Positions 34,625-50,335 are shown, numbered from the stretch's first letter. The stretch is DNA of 64,000 nucleotides from Brachypodium distachyon (GCF_000005505.3 NC_016133.3:43923237-43987236), one strand, 5' to 3'. Made by a program: numbers and translations. Notes: generated by a model from the letters alone, not told the origin.

Positions 34625-35551
34625 TCACCGGCGGTAGCACTGGACGTGCAAGAAGAAACCCCCGCCGGTGCCGACAACCTCCGTCGCGGCCGGGGCGGTC
34701 TGGTCAGCCATCCAAAGCCTCCCTTCCTTCTCTGACCTTGCCCGCACCATGAACTGCGCCCCCTTCCCATCACCGCCGCGGCAACCGAACCACCAGTCAT
34801 GGACATCCCACATGACGTCCACCACCTCGCCGTCGGGCAGCACCGCCGCACGGTTCCCCCGGAACCCCCACCGCAGCTGCCTCGCCACGGCCACCTCCTC
34901 CCCGTCAATGCTCACCCCGACCTCCCCTTCCCCTTCGGCGGTCACTCGCACCGACACCGAGTGCTCCTCCCCGCCCTCCCGGAACCTGCATTGCGTCGCG
35001 TGAATCACCGCTGCCGCCGTGGAGCGCAGCTGCTCGCGCCGGCTCACGAGGGTTGTGGCGGTAGATAGGGAGGAGGAGAGGCGGCAGGCAAGGTCACCGG
35101 AACCAAGGAGGAGGACGAGCTCCGCGTCGGCGACCACGGCGAGGCAGTAGTCGCCGCCGGACGGCTCCGGGGAAGACGGCGCGGACGCGTACTCCGCCGC
35201 AGCCACGTCCCAGTGGACCCCCATGGCCGTGCCGGCGCCGGTGACGAAGCCCCTGCTCCCCCGCTTCCGCCGCAGCACGTGCTGCTGGGCCCGGGCGGAG
35301 CTGCTAGACGGCGAGGAGAAGAGGACGCTGCTGCCTTGGTCGGAGAAAGCGATGGCGGCGATCCCCGCGGCTGCGGCGCTGCTCCTGGTCCACGTGACCC
35401 GGATCAGGATCCCCTTCCCCGAGGCCAGCTGCGCGCGGTACACGCTCGTGGTCGCCGCCTGCAGCGACCGGTCCAGCCCGCCGGTGCCGGAGACGGAGGC
35501 CGGCGACGCGGCACAGACGGCAGCTTCACGGAAGCACGACAGCTCCCGCAT
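34625..35551 (-). CDS. DUF868 family protein, single exon
   Basis: A 308-residue intronless gene of the plant DUF868 family (PF05910), whose biochemical role is unknown to me. Characteristic segments are TTSVYRAQLASGKGILIRVTW (near residue 35; written in part), GVHWDVAAAEYASAPSSPEPSGG (about 108, in part), YCLAVVADAELVLLLG, SRREQLRSTAAAV, CRFREGGEEHSVSVRV, LRWGFRGNRAAVLPDG and VDVMWDVHDWWFG, with the ending GFFLHVQCYRR. The amino-terminal Cys/Ala-rich part is short. No membrane segment is evident. The first Met of the frame is used; family members commonly begin just ahead of the TSVY block. Confidence 0.9.
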   Translation of the reverse strand: MRELSCFREAAVCAASPASVSGTGGLDRSLQAATTSVYRAQLASGKGILIRVTWTRSSAAAAGIAAIAFSDQGSSVLFSSPSSSSARAQQHVLRRKRGSRGFVTGAGTAMGVHWDVAAAEYASAPSSPEPSGGDYCLAVVADAELVLLLGSGDLACRLSSSLSTATTLVSRREQLRSTAAAVIHATQCRFREGGEEHSVSVRVTAEGEGEVGVSIDGEEVAVARQLRWGFRGNRAAVLPDGEVVDVMWDVHDWWFGCRGGDGKGAQFMVRARSEKEGRLWMADQTAPAATEVVGTGGGFFLHVQCYRR

Positions 35552-35559
35552 TGCTGGGT

Positions 35560-36680
35560 TTGCTTCACGACTAATTCGCTACTTGCGCCATTAGAAGCTG
35601 CAATTTCTCGCGTCAAATTAGTGAAGCTGCGACTGAAGGGATGGAGGAAGAGGGCGGAGACGATCGAGATGGGCTTTGATGCTCATTTGCTCGAAGATTT
35701 ATCATCTACTACTGGTAGTATTATTATTGGCGATCCGATGCGATCATGCGAGGGTGTCTTGTCGTTGGTTGAGCGAGCCTGCATCTCTAATTGATGCTTT
35801 CTCGCGTATCCTAGCTTAGGTGGCACTGCAGCCCGTCTGCTGCGGCGACGCGCAACTCGCCTTCGCCTTCACCTCGCACGTGCACGTCCACGCCGTAAGC
35901 CGTTGAGCACCGCATAATGGCGACGAGCAGCAGGAGCTCTGAAGCGCCAATTCTTCTGCAAAGTCGCAGCGCCCTAGCTGTTGAGGCAACGGGGCATGCT
36001 CTGAAGTACCTTGGGGAGACCCAGCGGAGCGCAACCTGACAATGGCAACCCACATGTGAAACACAATTTCATATTTCAGAAAATCGTGTTGTAAACTAAA
36101 TAGTGCAGTCATGAACATTCTAAAATCACAGGAAATTGGCTCGTTCGTGTGGACTACATGTATTCCGAATGGGGCCCTCTAATATGGAGTAGAACGCATT
36201 AATTATGCCAAAGTCAAACTCTGCTTATTTCTCCTCCCAGCGCACACATGGTTACCACTTGCTCCAAATGGAGTACAACTGAAGAGTGAGAGTTTTATTT
36301 CCAAACGACCACTACCAAAAGATAAAGATAACGAAATTACTCAAGGACCGTCAACTACTGTTGGAGATGAACAAAAGGTTTCATCCCGCATGCTGAAAAA
36401 AGAGTTAAACAGAACAGGAAATGAAAAGAAAAGAACAGAGGTAGTAGCTCAATTTTTTTTTCCTAGGGACAAGTTTTTCAAAATGCCAGCACACACTTAC
36501 AGCGAGAGTGATCAAGTAAACACATTCAAGTTCAGTAGAACTCTATGCAATTCCTAGTTTAGCACAACTCTTAACAGCCTTTTTGTTTTCTCATGTTTCA
36601 GAAGCCATCTCTCGGATTGATTTTTCTTCAGCCACCGCGGCGATGGCAGTCCCCCGCAGGCTCCGAAAGGGCCTTCGCCT
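35560..36680. other. Intergenic region, promoter of the DUF868 gene
   Basis: The left part should hold the minus-strand DUF868 promoter. Two overlapping minus-strand frames around 35811-36118 have no recognisable domain and are not called. The remainder is AT-rich. Confidence 0.4.
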
Positions 36681-38883
36681 TCAGCTGCGCTTTGAAGGCG
36701 GGGAGGCTGGCCTCGAGTGCGGCGACTCCTGCGGCTGAGACCTCAAGGCCGTGTTCTCGGCTTTGAGCTTCTTGTTCTCGTCTGCCGCTAGTACTAACTT
36801 GGCCTCCAAGGCCTCCAGGCGGGAATGCACAGCCGTGGCCTGGTCCGTGTTTTCTTGGCGGAGTTTCTCCATCTCCTGCAATAGCATCTTTTCACGGGCG
36901 ACAGCCTCAGCGGCTTGCTGAAACGAACAAGGGAGGAGTGAGGTACTCACAAACGCATCCAGATATATAAAAAAACAAAAACGAATAAGCCAGGGATTTC
37001 TATAATCCTTACACTCATTAGCAAAATGGCATTAGTGAGGTCCTTCGGCCCTGGATTGATTATTGTATCGGCAATGGACCGTACGACTTCCCCTGATGCC
37101 CCAGCAGCTGAGAGGGCGATTTGGGAGGATGCAACCACCATCCCGGTAGACGTCGCCTCTGCAGCGTGTCCGACAGTCGGTGGTGGGGCTGCCGAGGCAG
37201 AACTCGGAACCTCACTTGGAGTGACTCCGGAGGAGCTAGAAGCATAAGCGAGATTGAGAGAGGATCTCCCAGGAACATGATGAGGGAGGCAAGGAAACAG
37301 ACCATACCTCGGATTGTCCCTGCGCCGGGTTCTTTTGCCTCTGGCACAGACTTCCTGCGTCGCAAGGTCATTGACCCCATCTGTCGTCTTTTTCCGTTGC
37401 GTGGTCTGCACAAAGAAAAAATAGCCTGTTAGATTTAAACACGACTTATTGCGAATAATGAGAAGGGTAAATCGAAACCTACTTTTCCTGGCGGCTCCGA
37501 TGCCACTGGCTCCAGTGAAGGCAGCAGCGATGGTGTAGGCGTCTTCGACTTCGAAGTTGCAGGGACACCACACAAATTCTCATTTTTAGAAGAAGATGAG
37601 GCTTTGGGTGTTTCAATGCCATGCAATTTGTCAAGGTGCCTACGCAGAGTAGAAGTGCCCGCTTTTTTTGTGCCACCTGCGAAGCGCTTTTTACAATGTT
37701 TGCAGTCCGCCCATACTGTATCATCTATTATTGTCTCGACGAAGTGCTCCCATACTGCTGACCATTTCTTTTTCAATGTCCCTTTTGGTTTATCCGCCTT
37801 GGTCGTCTCTTCAAAACAGTTTTGAACAGCATCTATCCATGAAGCATCTGTACTTGCTGCAGCTTCTCCATTGTCCACTAGCATCCTTTCGGGAGGCGTG
37901 TTGCTTTGGTCAAACGCCACAGGTGATTCAACATGCCTACTTGCTGATTTCTGGGCATCTATTTCTTTTGGCTTTTCATTCCCCGACAAAAGAATATTAC
38001 CCTCCGATGATCCTTCTGTGAGCTTCAATGCAGTTTCCATGTCTGGAATTCCCCCAGAAGATTTGGGCGGAGGATAAACTTCCTGGATAGAAATCCTTGA
38101 GACAGATCGAAGATTTTGAGACAGATCGAAGAGGTCAGTATCAGATGGGAAGACGTCGTTGCAATGGATGCAATACTTCAGTTCTCCATCTTTCTTGGAC
38201 TTGAAGTGCTTTAAGAAGTCATTTGGACCTGACATAGAAGGTTTGAGAAAGGATATACACGGCAAAGAGGGGAACGAGCAGAATAGACGAAAAGCTTACC
38301 ATAAGGTTTGCGAACCACGGTTAACACATCGTATGTGTTATCGTCGTCGTCGTTATACTGGATTATCACCGAACGTTTCGGTCGTCTCAGCGGTATCTCC
38401 ATCTGCATCTTCAGCCGTCTCAGCTGTCTATGCAGGCGGGCAACTGCATGTGATAAACACATACGGTGTTTTAGAGAAGATGGAGACGGCAAGAAACATG
38501 AATAAAGAAACTAAAGAATTTGAAAAAAGCTCACAGATGAGTGCCACAGCCTGTTCAATCTGATGGGAGCAGGGGGGAATCCATGTATAGGGGTCCCAGG
38601 GCGTCACCCAGATGTCCGGCGGCGACGCCGGGCTAAAAGGAAGAAGCGACCGTGGCGGCGACCGCAATGGGCATGATCTGAGTAGCGAAATCCACTCTTC
38701 TTCGTCCTCGCCGCCGCCACCACCGAGGGGGTCGATGGACATCGGAAGCGAATCCTGCTGCTGCGGGAGGGTAATCTGAGGATGCGCCAACTCGAGTTGC
38801 CATGACCAGCCACCGGTGGAGGAGTCCACTTCCATCGGGAGCGGATCCTGCTGCAGGGGAGCCCCCCAAGGAAACTGCGACAT
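36681..38883 (-). CDS. BED-type zinc-finger protein with carboxyl-terminal coiled coil
   Basis: Probable nuclear DNA-binding protein. Five exons on the minus strand: 38883-38535, 38443-38300, 38228-37483, 37405-37013, 36917-36681, all GT-AG, giving 622 aa. The amino part is Pro/Gln/acidic (DPLGGGGGEDEEEW). Exon 2 has LHRQLRRLKMQMEIPLRR (basic) and YNDDDDNTYDVLTVV. Exon 3 starts with a possible half finger, KYCIHCNDVFPSDTD. It then carries a BED finger near residues 325-375: WADCKHCKKRFAGGTK, then STLRRHLDKLHG, which gives C-x2-C and H-x4-H ligands. The end, AREKMLLQEMEKLRQENTDQ (heptads), suggests dimerisation. BED fingers occur in hAT transposases and in genes derived from them. No transposase core or hAT dimerisation domain is present, so a stand-alone or domesticated regulator is the likely reading. 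Confidence 0.8.
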
Positions 38884-38899
38884 CGAAGGGAGTGGTGAA

Positions 38900-39660
38900 G
38901 AACTTGACGTATGCTGGTTTCGGCTGGACTGAGCGATGGAGGTGTGCAGAGAGTGTGAGTGGAGAAATTAGGTGAAAACAGACAAGGAATTTTCTACATT
39001 ACTTAAAGGGATGGAGAAAGGCTCAGGCTCGGGCTTACAATTGCGCTGACAGCCTCGGGCTCGGGCTTACATACAATGAGGAACAGCAAGGAAAAGAAAG
39101 CCTCGTCGGGCTTGTTGGTCCCAGCTGCACGCGTTAACCGCCGAAAGCAGGAGCAACCGAGAAAATGCAATACCGAAAGTCAAGCCGTCTAGAAAAGGCA
39201 TGTCATCACTCACTCAAACCAAATACTCCGTATGAAAATTCTAAACGCTGTATCCTTGTGTTTGTCAAAAAAGGATTTTCCAAAACTAGATCCCCGAGAG
39301 TATGCTCTAGTGACTTTCTTTATGAAAGCAAATCAACACAAAGTTTAAGGACAAATTGACACGAATGCTCTGGCAAAAGTCACAGAGCATGGTTAATCCA
39401 ACTTGCTAATTTCGAGATGAGTTTGACATCAAAAATCGTGTGTGTTTTTTGTTGCAGAAAAAAGCTATTATTTTTGTGCGCAAAAGAAAAAAGGCTATTG
39501 TTATCTATCCCTAGTACTAAAGGTACAGGACGGAGCACCGAAAAAAAAAAGACCCTCTAGAAAATCTCAAAATAAAATAAAATTTGTGACCGTTGATTTG
39601 ATCCATCAAAGCACCCACAAGCATTGAGCTCATCACAACCTTTTCGACCAACGTGTCGGC
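38900..39660. other. Intergenic stretch with GCTCGGGCTT repeats
   Basis: Upstream of the BED gene, 39019-39115 repeats GGCTCGGGCTTACA twice and CTCGTCGGGCTTG once, similar to the GGGC-rich ends near 23.4-24.7 kb. The rest to 39660 is AT-rich with no gene seen. Confidence 0.4.
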
Positions 39661-39780
39661 AGGGTTTTTTTTAGAACAACGATGTGGCTTTATTGATTCA
39701 TGAAACAAATTGTACAAAAGGCGAAACACGAATGAACACAAAACAAAGAAGAGTACTCAACAATGCTGTCAAAAAAAATA
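39661..39780 (-). mobile_element. LINE-like 3' end remnant
   Basis: On the minus strand it reads AATAAAGCCACATCGTTG then TTCTAAAAAAAA, an element tail resembling the 3' end of the retroposon at 23566-24228 (AATAAAGCCAGATG plus A-rich tail). No coding part is recognisable here. Confidence 0.45.
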
Positions 39781-40155
39781 TGCTCAACAAAACTAAAAGC
39801 TTTATTATAGTCTTTCGAAGTAAACTTCTCTTGATCTATCTTTTTCAAGACAATCTGTAAAACTGTTTTTCTGTCGAAAAATCAAAAGGAAAATGATTAA
39901 AAACACGAAAAGACGACTTGTCGGGCTTATTCGTACTTTTCTCGAGTTATCGGGCCGTATGAAGCTGGGCCCATCTTAGGCCCACACTGTTGCATAGCCC
40001 AGGTAAGGACGTTTTGCTAACAAGCCCCCGAAATATTTCTGTAATCCGAACTACTCTAGCTTCTCGAAGCTCCAAAGCCCAAACACCCGCTCCCCCCAAA
40101 TCCCCTCCCTGAACCCTAGTAGTCGCGGGAGAGCTCAAGCTCGAGCTCGCTAGCC

Positions 40156-43100
40156 ATGGCCACGACGAGCGACCCCACGGCTGACCCCGCCCTACCCACC
40201 GAGACGGCCGAGGGCGACGCCGTGCAGGAGCAAGAGCACGGCAATGGCGCGGCAGCCGCCCCCGCCGTGGTGCTGCAGCAGCAGGGGCAGGGGGAGGAGG
40301 AGGAAGAGTTGATCGGGCCGGGCCCGGCGCCGGCAAGGCAGCGGCAGAAGCGCCCGCTCCAGTTCGAGCAGGCCTTCCTCGACGCGCTCCCCTCCGCCGC
40401 CATGTGGGTATTCGTATTCTCCCCCTCCTCCCTCCGTTTAGGGCTATAGCACTTTTTGGGAGGCGCTTTGTGTTCTGCTTCGTGGAGGAGTTAGTTGCTA
40501 ATTGTTGTTTGGCGGTTTTCGTTTCTTGCAGGTACGAGAAGAGCTATATGCACCGGGATGTTGTCACCCATGTCGCAGTCTCCCCTGCCGACTTCTTCAT
40601 CACCGGGAGCGCAGATGGTGATTTCTCACACTCCCTGTGTCCTATGTTTGTGAGCAGTCAGTGTTTTCGAATTTGTAGTGTTCCTTGTCACTGGATGGAT
40701 TCACTTGCTGGATCTATGCTGTTGAGCTTATAGGAAGTTCTCATTGATTTTGTTTCATATAATGGGAGCTGAACTGGCCCTTCTGATTTTTTTTTCTCCG
40801 CAGGACATCTTAAATTCTGGAAGAAGAAACCGAGTGGGATTGAGTTTGCTAAACATTTTCGGTCCCATCTCAGTCCTATCGAAGGTTTAGCTGTGAGTCC
40901 CCACATTCTCTTACCTTCACCTCTTCAATTAAGATATTATTATGCAATGCAAAGTATATTTATCTTGCTAGTTGCTGCTCCTAGTTGTTCCGCATACATG
41001 TGATACTACGGACAACTGCAAATTATTATAGCGTGATTCAGTAATGCAGGTTAGCGTTGATGGCTTACTTTGCTGCACAATCTCCAACGACCGGTCTGTC
41101 AAGATATATGATGTTGTAAACTATGACATGATGTTTATGATGCGTCTCCCATTTGTCCCTGGGGCGATTGAGTGGGTTTATCGACAGGGCGATGTTAAGC
41201 CGAAACTTGCTGTTAGTGACAGGAATACATCTTTCATTCATGTATATGATACCCATTCTGGTTCAGTTGATCCCGTCATCTCCAAAGAGGTATTTTTGGG
41301 TTGTTGCCTTCTATGTTTCTTTGTATAATTAATTCATGTGAATTCAAGTAACCAAAGGACATGCACTGAGATTTTTCTTAACCTGCAGATTCATTCTGGC
41401 CCTGTAAAAGTTATGAAATATAATCATGCCCAGGATGTCGTTGTATCTGCTGATGCCAAAGGACTCTTGGAATATTGGTCCCCATCTACCCTAAAGTTTC
41501 CAGAAGATGTGTATGTTCTTACTTCCTGGAGTTGGAGTTATTTTCAGCATCATGCTGTCTCATATTTGGTCTATGCCAAAATATTTTTTTCTGAACACCT
41601 GAAAACTCAAGTACATGCTTTCACCTCCTAGTATGTTTACTCAAAACTTGGCAACTTGAACAATGGAACAAATAATATGTGGTTGAATCCTGTAGGTCTT
41701 GATTAGATATTATTCTGTTTAGTAAAGTGCAGGATTCTAAGGAATATCATATTCAATGTCTGAACTTGAAATCTAAGGAATATCATATTCAATGTCTGAA
41801 ATTAAAATCTTGGTCTGCCTGCCTAGTTTTTCTGATTGGATCATTATTCTGTAATTCCGTTCATCATAACTCTGTAAACATGTTCTATGAAGTCCTCCCT
41901 TTCAGATAGCTATACTTATATGGTCTATGAAATGTTTGTTTCCTCATTGGTAAACGCATCAACTCATTGAATTAATACTTGCCTCTGCTATCTGCTCTGT
42001 GCAGGGTGAACTTTCGTTTAAAGACAGACACAAATCTGTTTGAACTTGCAAAATGCAAGACAAGTGTGTCTGCTATTGAGGTACCTTTTATTTGGCCCTT
42101 CGTGATTAGCTTATGTTGCTTCTTAATTCATGAGGTATACATTGCACAACGAGGAGCTTGAATGGTTTGTATCGGAACATATCTAAACATAGGCTGCCTC
42201 ATAGCATGTGTTTTCTTGGTTCTTTTTTACCAGCACAGCTCTTTAATGATACAGATACCTGAATTTGTAAGATGTATCCATCTTATCTCATCTGTAGTTG
42301 CCTAGATAACTACACTGTTACTATGATGGGCTGAAAATGATGTCAATCGTTTGAAAAAACAGCAGCGTAGGTCTATTGTATTACCAATTCTGATAAAGTG
42401 ATAATTATTAGAAATGATAGTCCCTATATACATTGAATAACTCTACATAATAAGCTGGTGTTATTCAGGTGAGCAACGATGGCACTCAGTTTGCTGTCAC
42501 ATCCCCTGATCGCAGGATAAGGGTATTTTGGTTCAAAACTGGAAAGTTAAGACGTGTATATGATGAGTCCCTTGAGGTAAGAAACTCCATCTGTTCAATG
42601 CTTGCGCAGCACAGATTAATATGTTTGGTTCTTAATTTCTAACTGAATATTTTTACCTGTAGGTGGCACAAGATCTTCAGAAAAGTGATGTTCCATTGTA
42701 TCATCTCGATGCTATTGATTTTGGGCGAAGAATGGCTGTTGAGAAGGAAATAGAGAAGACAGAAAATGTTCCACAGCCTAATGCTGTCTTTGATGAGAGC
42801 AGCAACTTTCTTATTTATGCCACTCTTCTGGGCATAAAGGTATGCTGTAGTTCTTCTCTTTCCCATTCTTTCTTTTATATTTTGTACTTTATGTACTTCA
42901 ATATTATTCCAGTACTGTTTTGTTGTATAATTAATTTGCTGCCCTTTGTTACATTTTGGATGATAAACATTTCTCAAGGAAATATAATATGTTAAGAAAG
43001 GCATTTGAGATTACCTTCTTATATGGATCAGCTGGCTAGTCAAATAACCACTGTAGTAGCTGTAGCAGCTTCTGCCACAGGGTAGTTGCTCATTTTGAGC

Positions 43101-44618
43101 TATTCCTATTTGCTGATTGCATTTACGAAAAATGACTGTTTTTGTCTGGCATCTTGCACCTCTGAACTACTGGGCTGAATGTTTTCCTGTACCACTTCCA
43201 TACATATGCAGGTTGTAAATTTGCACACGAATAAGGTTTCCCGTATCCTGGGAAAGGTAGAGAACAATGAGAGGTTTCTGAGAATTGCTTTATATCAAGG
43301 TGACAAAGGGAATAAGAAGGTTAGGAAAATTCCTTCAATAGCTGCCAATGTCAATGATAGCAAGGAGCCTTTATCAGATCCTACTTTGCTCTGTTGTGCG
43401 TTCAAGAAACACAGAATATATACCTTCAGGTACGCCAGTTCATTGGCTGGTTGCTCACTGCCACTTGCCAACAGTGACTCCCTCGTTAGATCTTTGTTCA
43501 GATTGTTATTCTTAAAAGATTAACGATCCGCTTTGTTTCGATTCCTTATATACAGTCGTAGAGAACCTGAGGAGCCTGAAGATGCAACCAAGGGTAGGGA
43601 TGTTTTCAATGAAAAACCACCACCCGAGGAGCTTTTGTCTGTGTCAGAATTAGGAAAGACTGCTACGACATCACTACCTGACAATTTGGTATGTTTACTC
43701 GGCATTTATATCTAGTGATTGACTAATTGTTATTGCTTGGGTGGATTGAAACCAATATCTGAATCATATGCGAGGGACAGTGTCTCAACATGTTTTTGTT
43801 CTGCGTCGCAGTAACTTATAGGAGTATTCCGTTGTTTCAGGTATTTCACACTTCTATGGGTGATATTCACTTGAAACTATATCCAGAAGAGTGTCCAAAA
43901 ACCGTGGAGAACTTCACTACTCACTGTCGGAATGGCTATTATGACAATCTCATATTTCATCGTGTAATTAAAGGATTCATGGTCCAGACTGGCGATCCTT
44001 TGGGGGATGGCACTGGAGGGCAATCAATCTGGGGCAGGGAATTTGAAGATGAATTTCATAAAAGGTATTCTATCACTTCTCTTTTTCTCATTCGCACAAA
44101 TTAGTCCATTTTTGTTCATCTTAATGTACCTTTAGTAAATTTAATAGCTCTGTAAGTTTGTTATCCATGAACAATCTCGATATGGTTGTTTAAATTCCAT
44201 ATACGCTGTCCTTGTTGTCAAAGAGAACACTTTCTTTTATGGATGTCCCTGTAGGCTTATATTGACAACTACTTTGGTCATATTGCAGCTTGAGACATGA
44301 CAGGCCATTTACACTTTCAATGGCTAATGCGGGACCGAATACCAATGGTTCTCAATTCTTTATCACCACTGTGGCAACTCCATGGCTAGATAACAAACAT
44401 ACAGTGTTTGGTAGAGTTGTAAAAGGGATGGATGTTGTTCAGGTACCAAACTTTTGCATAATCTCTGGTTGGCTGAATGCTGTGTTTTCATTTCCCTTGT
44501 TTTGTCTTTCTAATACTGTGCTTTGTCTTTGAAGCAAATTGAGAAGGTGAAGACCGATAAAAATGACAAGCCCTATCAGGATGTGAAGATCTTGAATGTT
44601 ACAGTTCCCAAGACATAA
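40156..44618 (+). CDS. CYP71: WD40-repeat cyclophilin (PPWD1 / CYP71 type)
   Basis: A nuclear peptidyl-prolyl cis-trans isomerase. Its Arabidopsis homologue CYP71 acts in chromatin silencing and meristem development, and human PPWD1 is found with spliceosomes. Thirteen exons from 40156-40403 to 44535-44618 sum to 652 aa. The amino end is acidic, with [13 protein letters not shown] before [18 protein letters not shown] repeats follow: [78 protein letters not shown] and [20 protein letters not shown]. The cyclophilin domain fills the last third: [20 protein letters not shown] contains the catalytic Arg in FHRV, and [17 protein letters not shown] and [12 protein letters not shown] are the other binding loops. 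All key isomerase residues I can check are present. The promoter contains TGGGCCC near 39966. Confidence 0.95.
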
Positions 44619-45616
44619 GCTCCCTCCTAATCAATTGGTAAGTGTTTCTTCTCTCGGTTTCTTCATGTAGCCTCATCCTCCTCTTCAGGATTTTGGTATG
44701 TTTTGGATTGAATTTCTTGTTTACTTGTTGTACATCTCGAGGCAAACTTGTAAAACATGTTTTGTATTTACATACAGTGTTTATCTGGGAAGTTAGATCT
44801 ACTGTTCCGTTCTGTTAGTCTTGTTTCCCTGGTTCATCTATCACCTTTGTTCTCATGTCACAGACCTCCTGCAGGGTTGCTGCCTTACTGGTTGTTCACT
44901 GACCTGTCTCAAGATAAACGTGCTTTCCTCGACTCTTGTTAGAAGCGCTGCTGTTTTCTGCTCTGGTGCTTTGAATTTATACCCTTCACCATCGCCCCGA
45001 GGGAGTAGAACCGTGCAACTTGTGTCCTGACGATGTCTTCATCGTCAAAGTTAATAGCGATCCTAACATTTCATCGCTGTCTGGCAGAATCATTTCCCTA
45101 AGTCTGCAGGCAAAAAAAACTTTTAAACAGCTGAGTTGTAGTGCAGGAGGATATGAGGATGAATTTTTTTCCCCAGCACGTGGCATGTGTAATCTTGTAA
45201 TTTGATGAGAATAGTTAATATTGGAGAATGTTGATGTAATTCCCTGGGGTGGTTATAATTGTTTCTTGGCATTTAGGATTGTTGTTGGACTGGACCATAC
45301 ATACAGTTGCAAAGTTTAAAACTCATCTTTGCTGCAGTCGGCGCGTGTGGACGCTGACGTTTCAACTGGTGAATATCACCTGTCGCTGTTGACCGGATGT
45401 AAAAGGGAGGAGGGAGGAGGAATCTTTCTTCTTTCGTTTGGCCGATTTATTGTTGACGCGTCCTGCTTGAATCATGCCGTGGGTGAACCTGGACGGCGTG
45501 TCTTCGCTACTGCAGGAGGAGCTAGAGGAGGCATCTAACACTGCTGTCCCAGCAAGCTAACACTGCTGCCTAAACTCATCTGAGAATAGAATTCGATTAG
45601 AGAAAAGGACTGTTTG
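44619..45616. other. 3' region of the cyclophilin gene and intergenic DNA
   Basis: A GTAAGTG donor-like site right after the stop (44639) hints at a 3' UTR intron. Transcript-like sequence extends to about 45250. No other gene is seen. Confidence 0.4.
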
Positions 45617-45703
45617 TATTCTTCCGATTCATATTAATTGTTGAAATATTATTCTACTAGATGAGCAAATTTGAGACAATTAGTATGGATCAGAGTGAGT
45701 AGC
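45617..45703. mobile_element. Short degenerate Stowaway-like MITE
   Basis: Left TATTCTTCCGATTCATATTA and right ACAATTAGTATGGATCAGAG are inverse copies, TA-flanked. About 85 bp. Confidence 0.65.
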
Positions 45704-46080
45704 AGACAATACATGCTCTTAGATTATAAAATGATTGATAACCTCTCGTCTCAGTTTCTCTTTGATCCTGGGAACGCTGACGTCATCTGTTAGGTGTGCG
45801 TTTGTCCTGTTCAGGAGACCGCCATTTAGCCGCCAGCGATGAAGTGGTCAGCCCAGGAGACCGCCACGTGGGCCGGGCCCGCGCCAAAAGTTAAGCAGGC
45901 AGGCCAATGGCCACGAAGCGAATAAAAAGGGAGCGAACGCCCGCGTTTTCCTCCCACCTTCTTCTCCTCTTCCATTCCTCCCTCCCTCCCTCCCTTCCAC
46001 GTTCTTCCTCCTTCCCTTCCTTCTCGCGAATCAATTCATCATCTTCCGGGAGGCCCGTCCATCCACCGGAGCCGGAGACC

Positions 46081-48885
<2,805 letters not shown>

Positions 48886-49916
48886 ACTGCGAATTAGCTT
48901 TGTGTGTTTGATCTGGTGTACTACTTTATTAGGCTCGTGAGTCTTTCTATATGTATAGTTCTTGCTAGATCATATGAGTATTTTGATTTTCTGAATCTGC
49001 CGTTGCGTGGAAGTAATAACAACACCATTGGTGTTGCCTGTGATATAATGTTCATAGTAACATCTGATCGTGCATGTCGAATCCTATCCTTTATAGTTAG
49101 CCTTAGCCCAATGTTTGCAACACATGAATATCATCGTGGAATGCACACCCATGCTGCATGGAATTTCAAATCCAGCATTTCAAACCGTGGACCGCCAAAT
49201 CGCCAGCGGATGAAACATCACTGTCTTTGCTTTTGGCTCAATAAGAATCTCTTTTCTCTCTCTCCGCAGTCCCTCCCTCTCTCCCTCTTGTTTATGCTTG
49301 TAATATACATTAATATATTTTTGCAAATACAGACGATGCCGTTTAAATGTGGCTATATGGGGGGGGGGGTTACTCTGCCAAAAAAAATCTTTAAGATTTC
49401 CCAAAATTTATGATGCTGATTAAATGCTATAAATGATTCCCTAAGCTGGCATATGCTGGCAAAATAGCTGTGGAAAACGCGTTGCTCTCCTTGATACAAG
49501 CCCGTGACTAGAATTCCCCAGCATAGTTGTTTCGACCTTTCGTTCCCCTCACGATTGGAAGGGGCGGACACCTAGCCTGCCCTTGGCGGCGGCGACACTC
49601 CTATTACTTGTGGCGTAGGGAAATAGCTTCTCTCCTTGGGCTGTTATCGCAGCCTAGAGGAGGTGGTAGGTGGTGTGGGCGACCATGATGGTGCAAAGCT
49701 TTAGGATCGATGGCAATCCAAAAGGATCCGGTGGTGTTTGTTGGAGATCGTCATGTGGCAAGCTATTTCAGCCTACACCAGATCTAGATCGTCATATGGC
49801 AGTCGTCTCCTCTTGGAATGGTTCCGGGTATGCACATCTTCTCCCAGGTGCTCTCTTACAAGTTATTTTGGCTATCTTCGAGGCTTCTCTTTTTTGTCAA
49901 TATCGACGGTCGCTTT
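48886..49916. other. MDHAR 3' region, then retroelement-like GC-rich DNA
   Basis: 3' UTR sequence probably extends to about 49100. From about 49560 the DNA turns into GGCGGCGGCGACACTCC-type sequence resembling LINE leader regions, leading into the tandem repeat. No gene is called. Confidence 0.4.
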
Positions 49917-50335
49917 GGAGGTAGCCGTTTTGGTCGCCGGCATATCCTCTAGGCAGATCTGATGAGCGGTGTTGACGGCAATCGGACATGGCGGTGGTGG
50001 ACCATGACATGGTGTAGCCATCTGGTCATCTCACTATATCTGGAGGTAGCCGTTTTGGCTGCCAACATATCCTCTAGGCAGATCTGATGAGCGATGTTGA
50101 CGGCAATAGAACATGGCAGTGTTGGACCATGACATGGTGCAGCCATCTGGTCATCTAACTATATCTGGAGGTAGCCGTTTTGGCCGCCGACGATCGCTTT
50201 CAAGCTAGGTAGCCGTTTTGGCCGCCGACATATCCTCTAGGCAGATTTGATGAGTGGTGTTGACGATAATCGGACATGGTGGTGGTGGACCACAACATGG
50301 TCTAGCCATCTGGTCATCTTGCTATATTTAGCAAC
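49917..50335. repeat. Tandem repeat, period 125 bp, about 3.3 copies
   Basis: GGAGGTAGCCGTTTTGG recurs at 49917, 50042 and 50167, exactly 125 bases apart. Each unit contains CATATCCTCTAGGCAGAT, GACATGG and GCCATCTGGTCATCT. The third unit carries an internal partial duplication of about 37 bases (GTAGCCGTTTTGGCCGCCGA twice). Period 125 is not a multiple of three, so it is not a protein repeat. Confidence 0.92.

Noticed and set aside
34668..35594. Several plus-strand frames over the DUF868 gene
   Set aside because: They are antisense shadows of a GC-rich exon; only the minus-strand frame shows family motifs.
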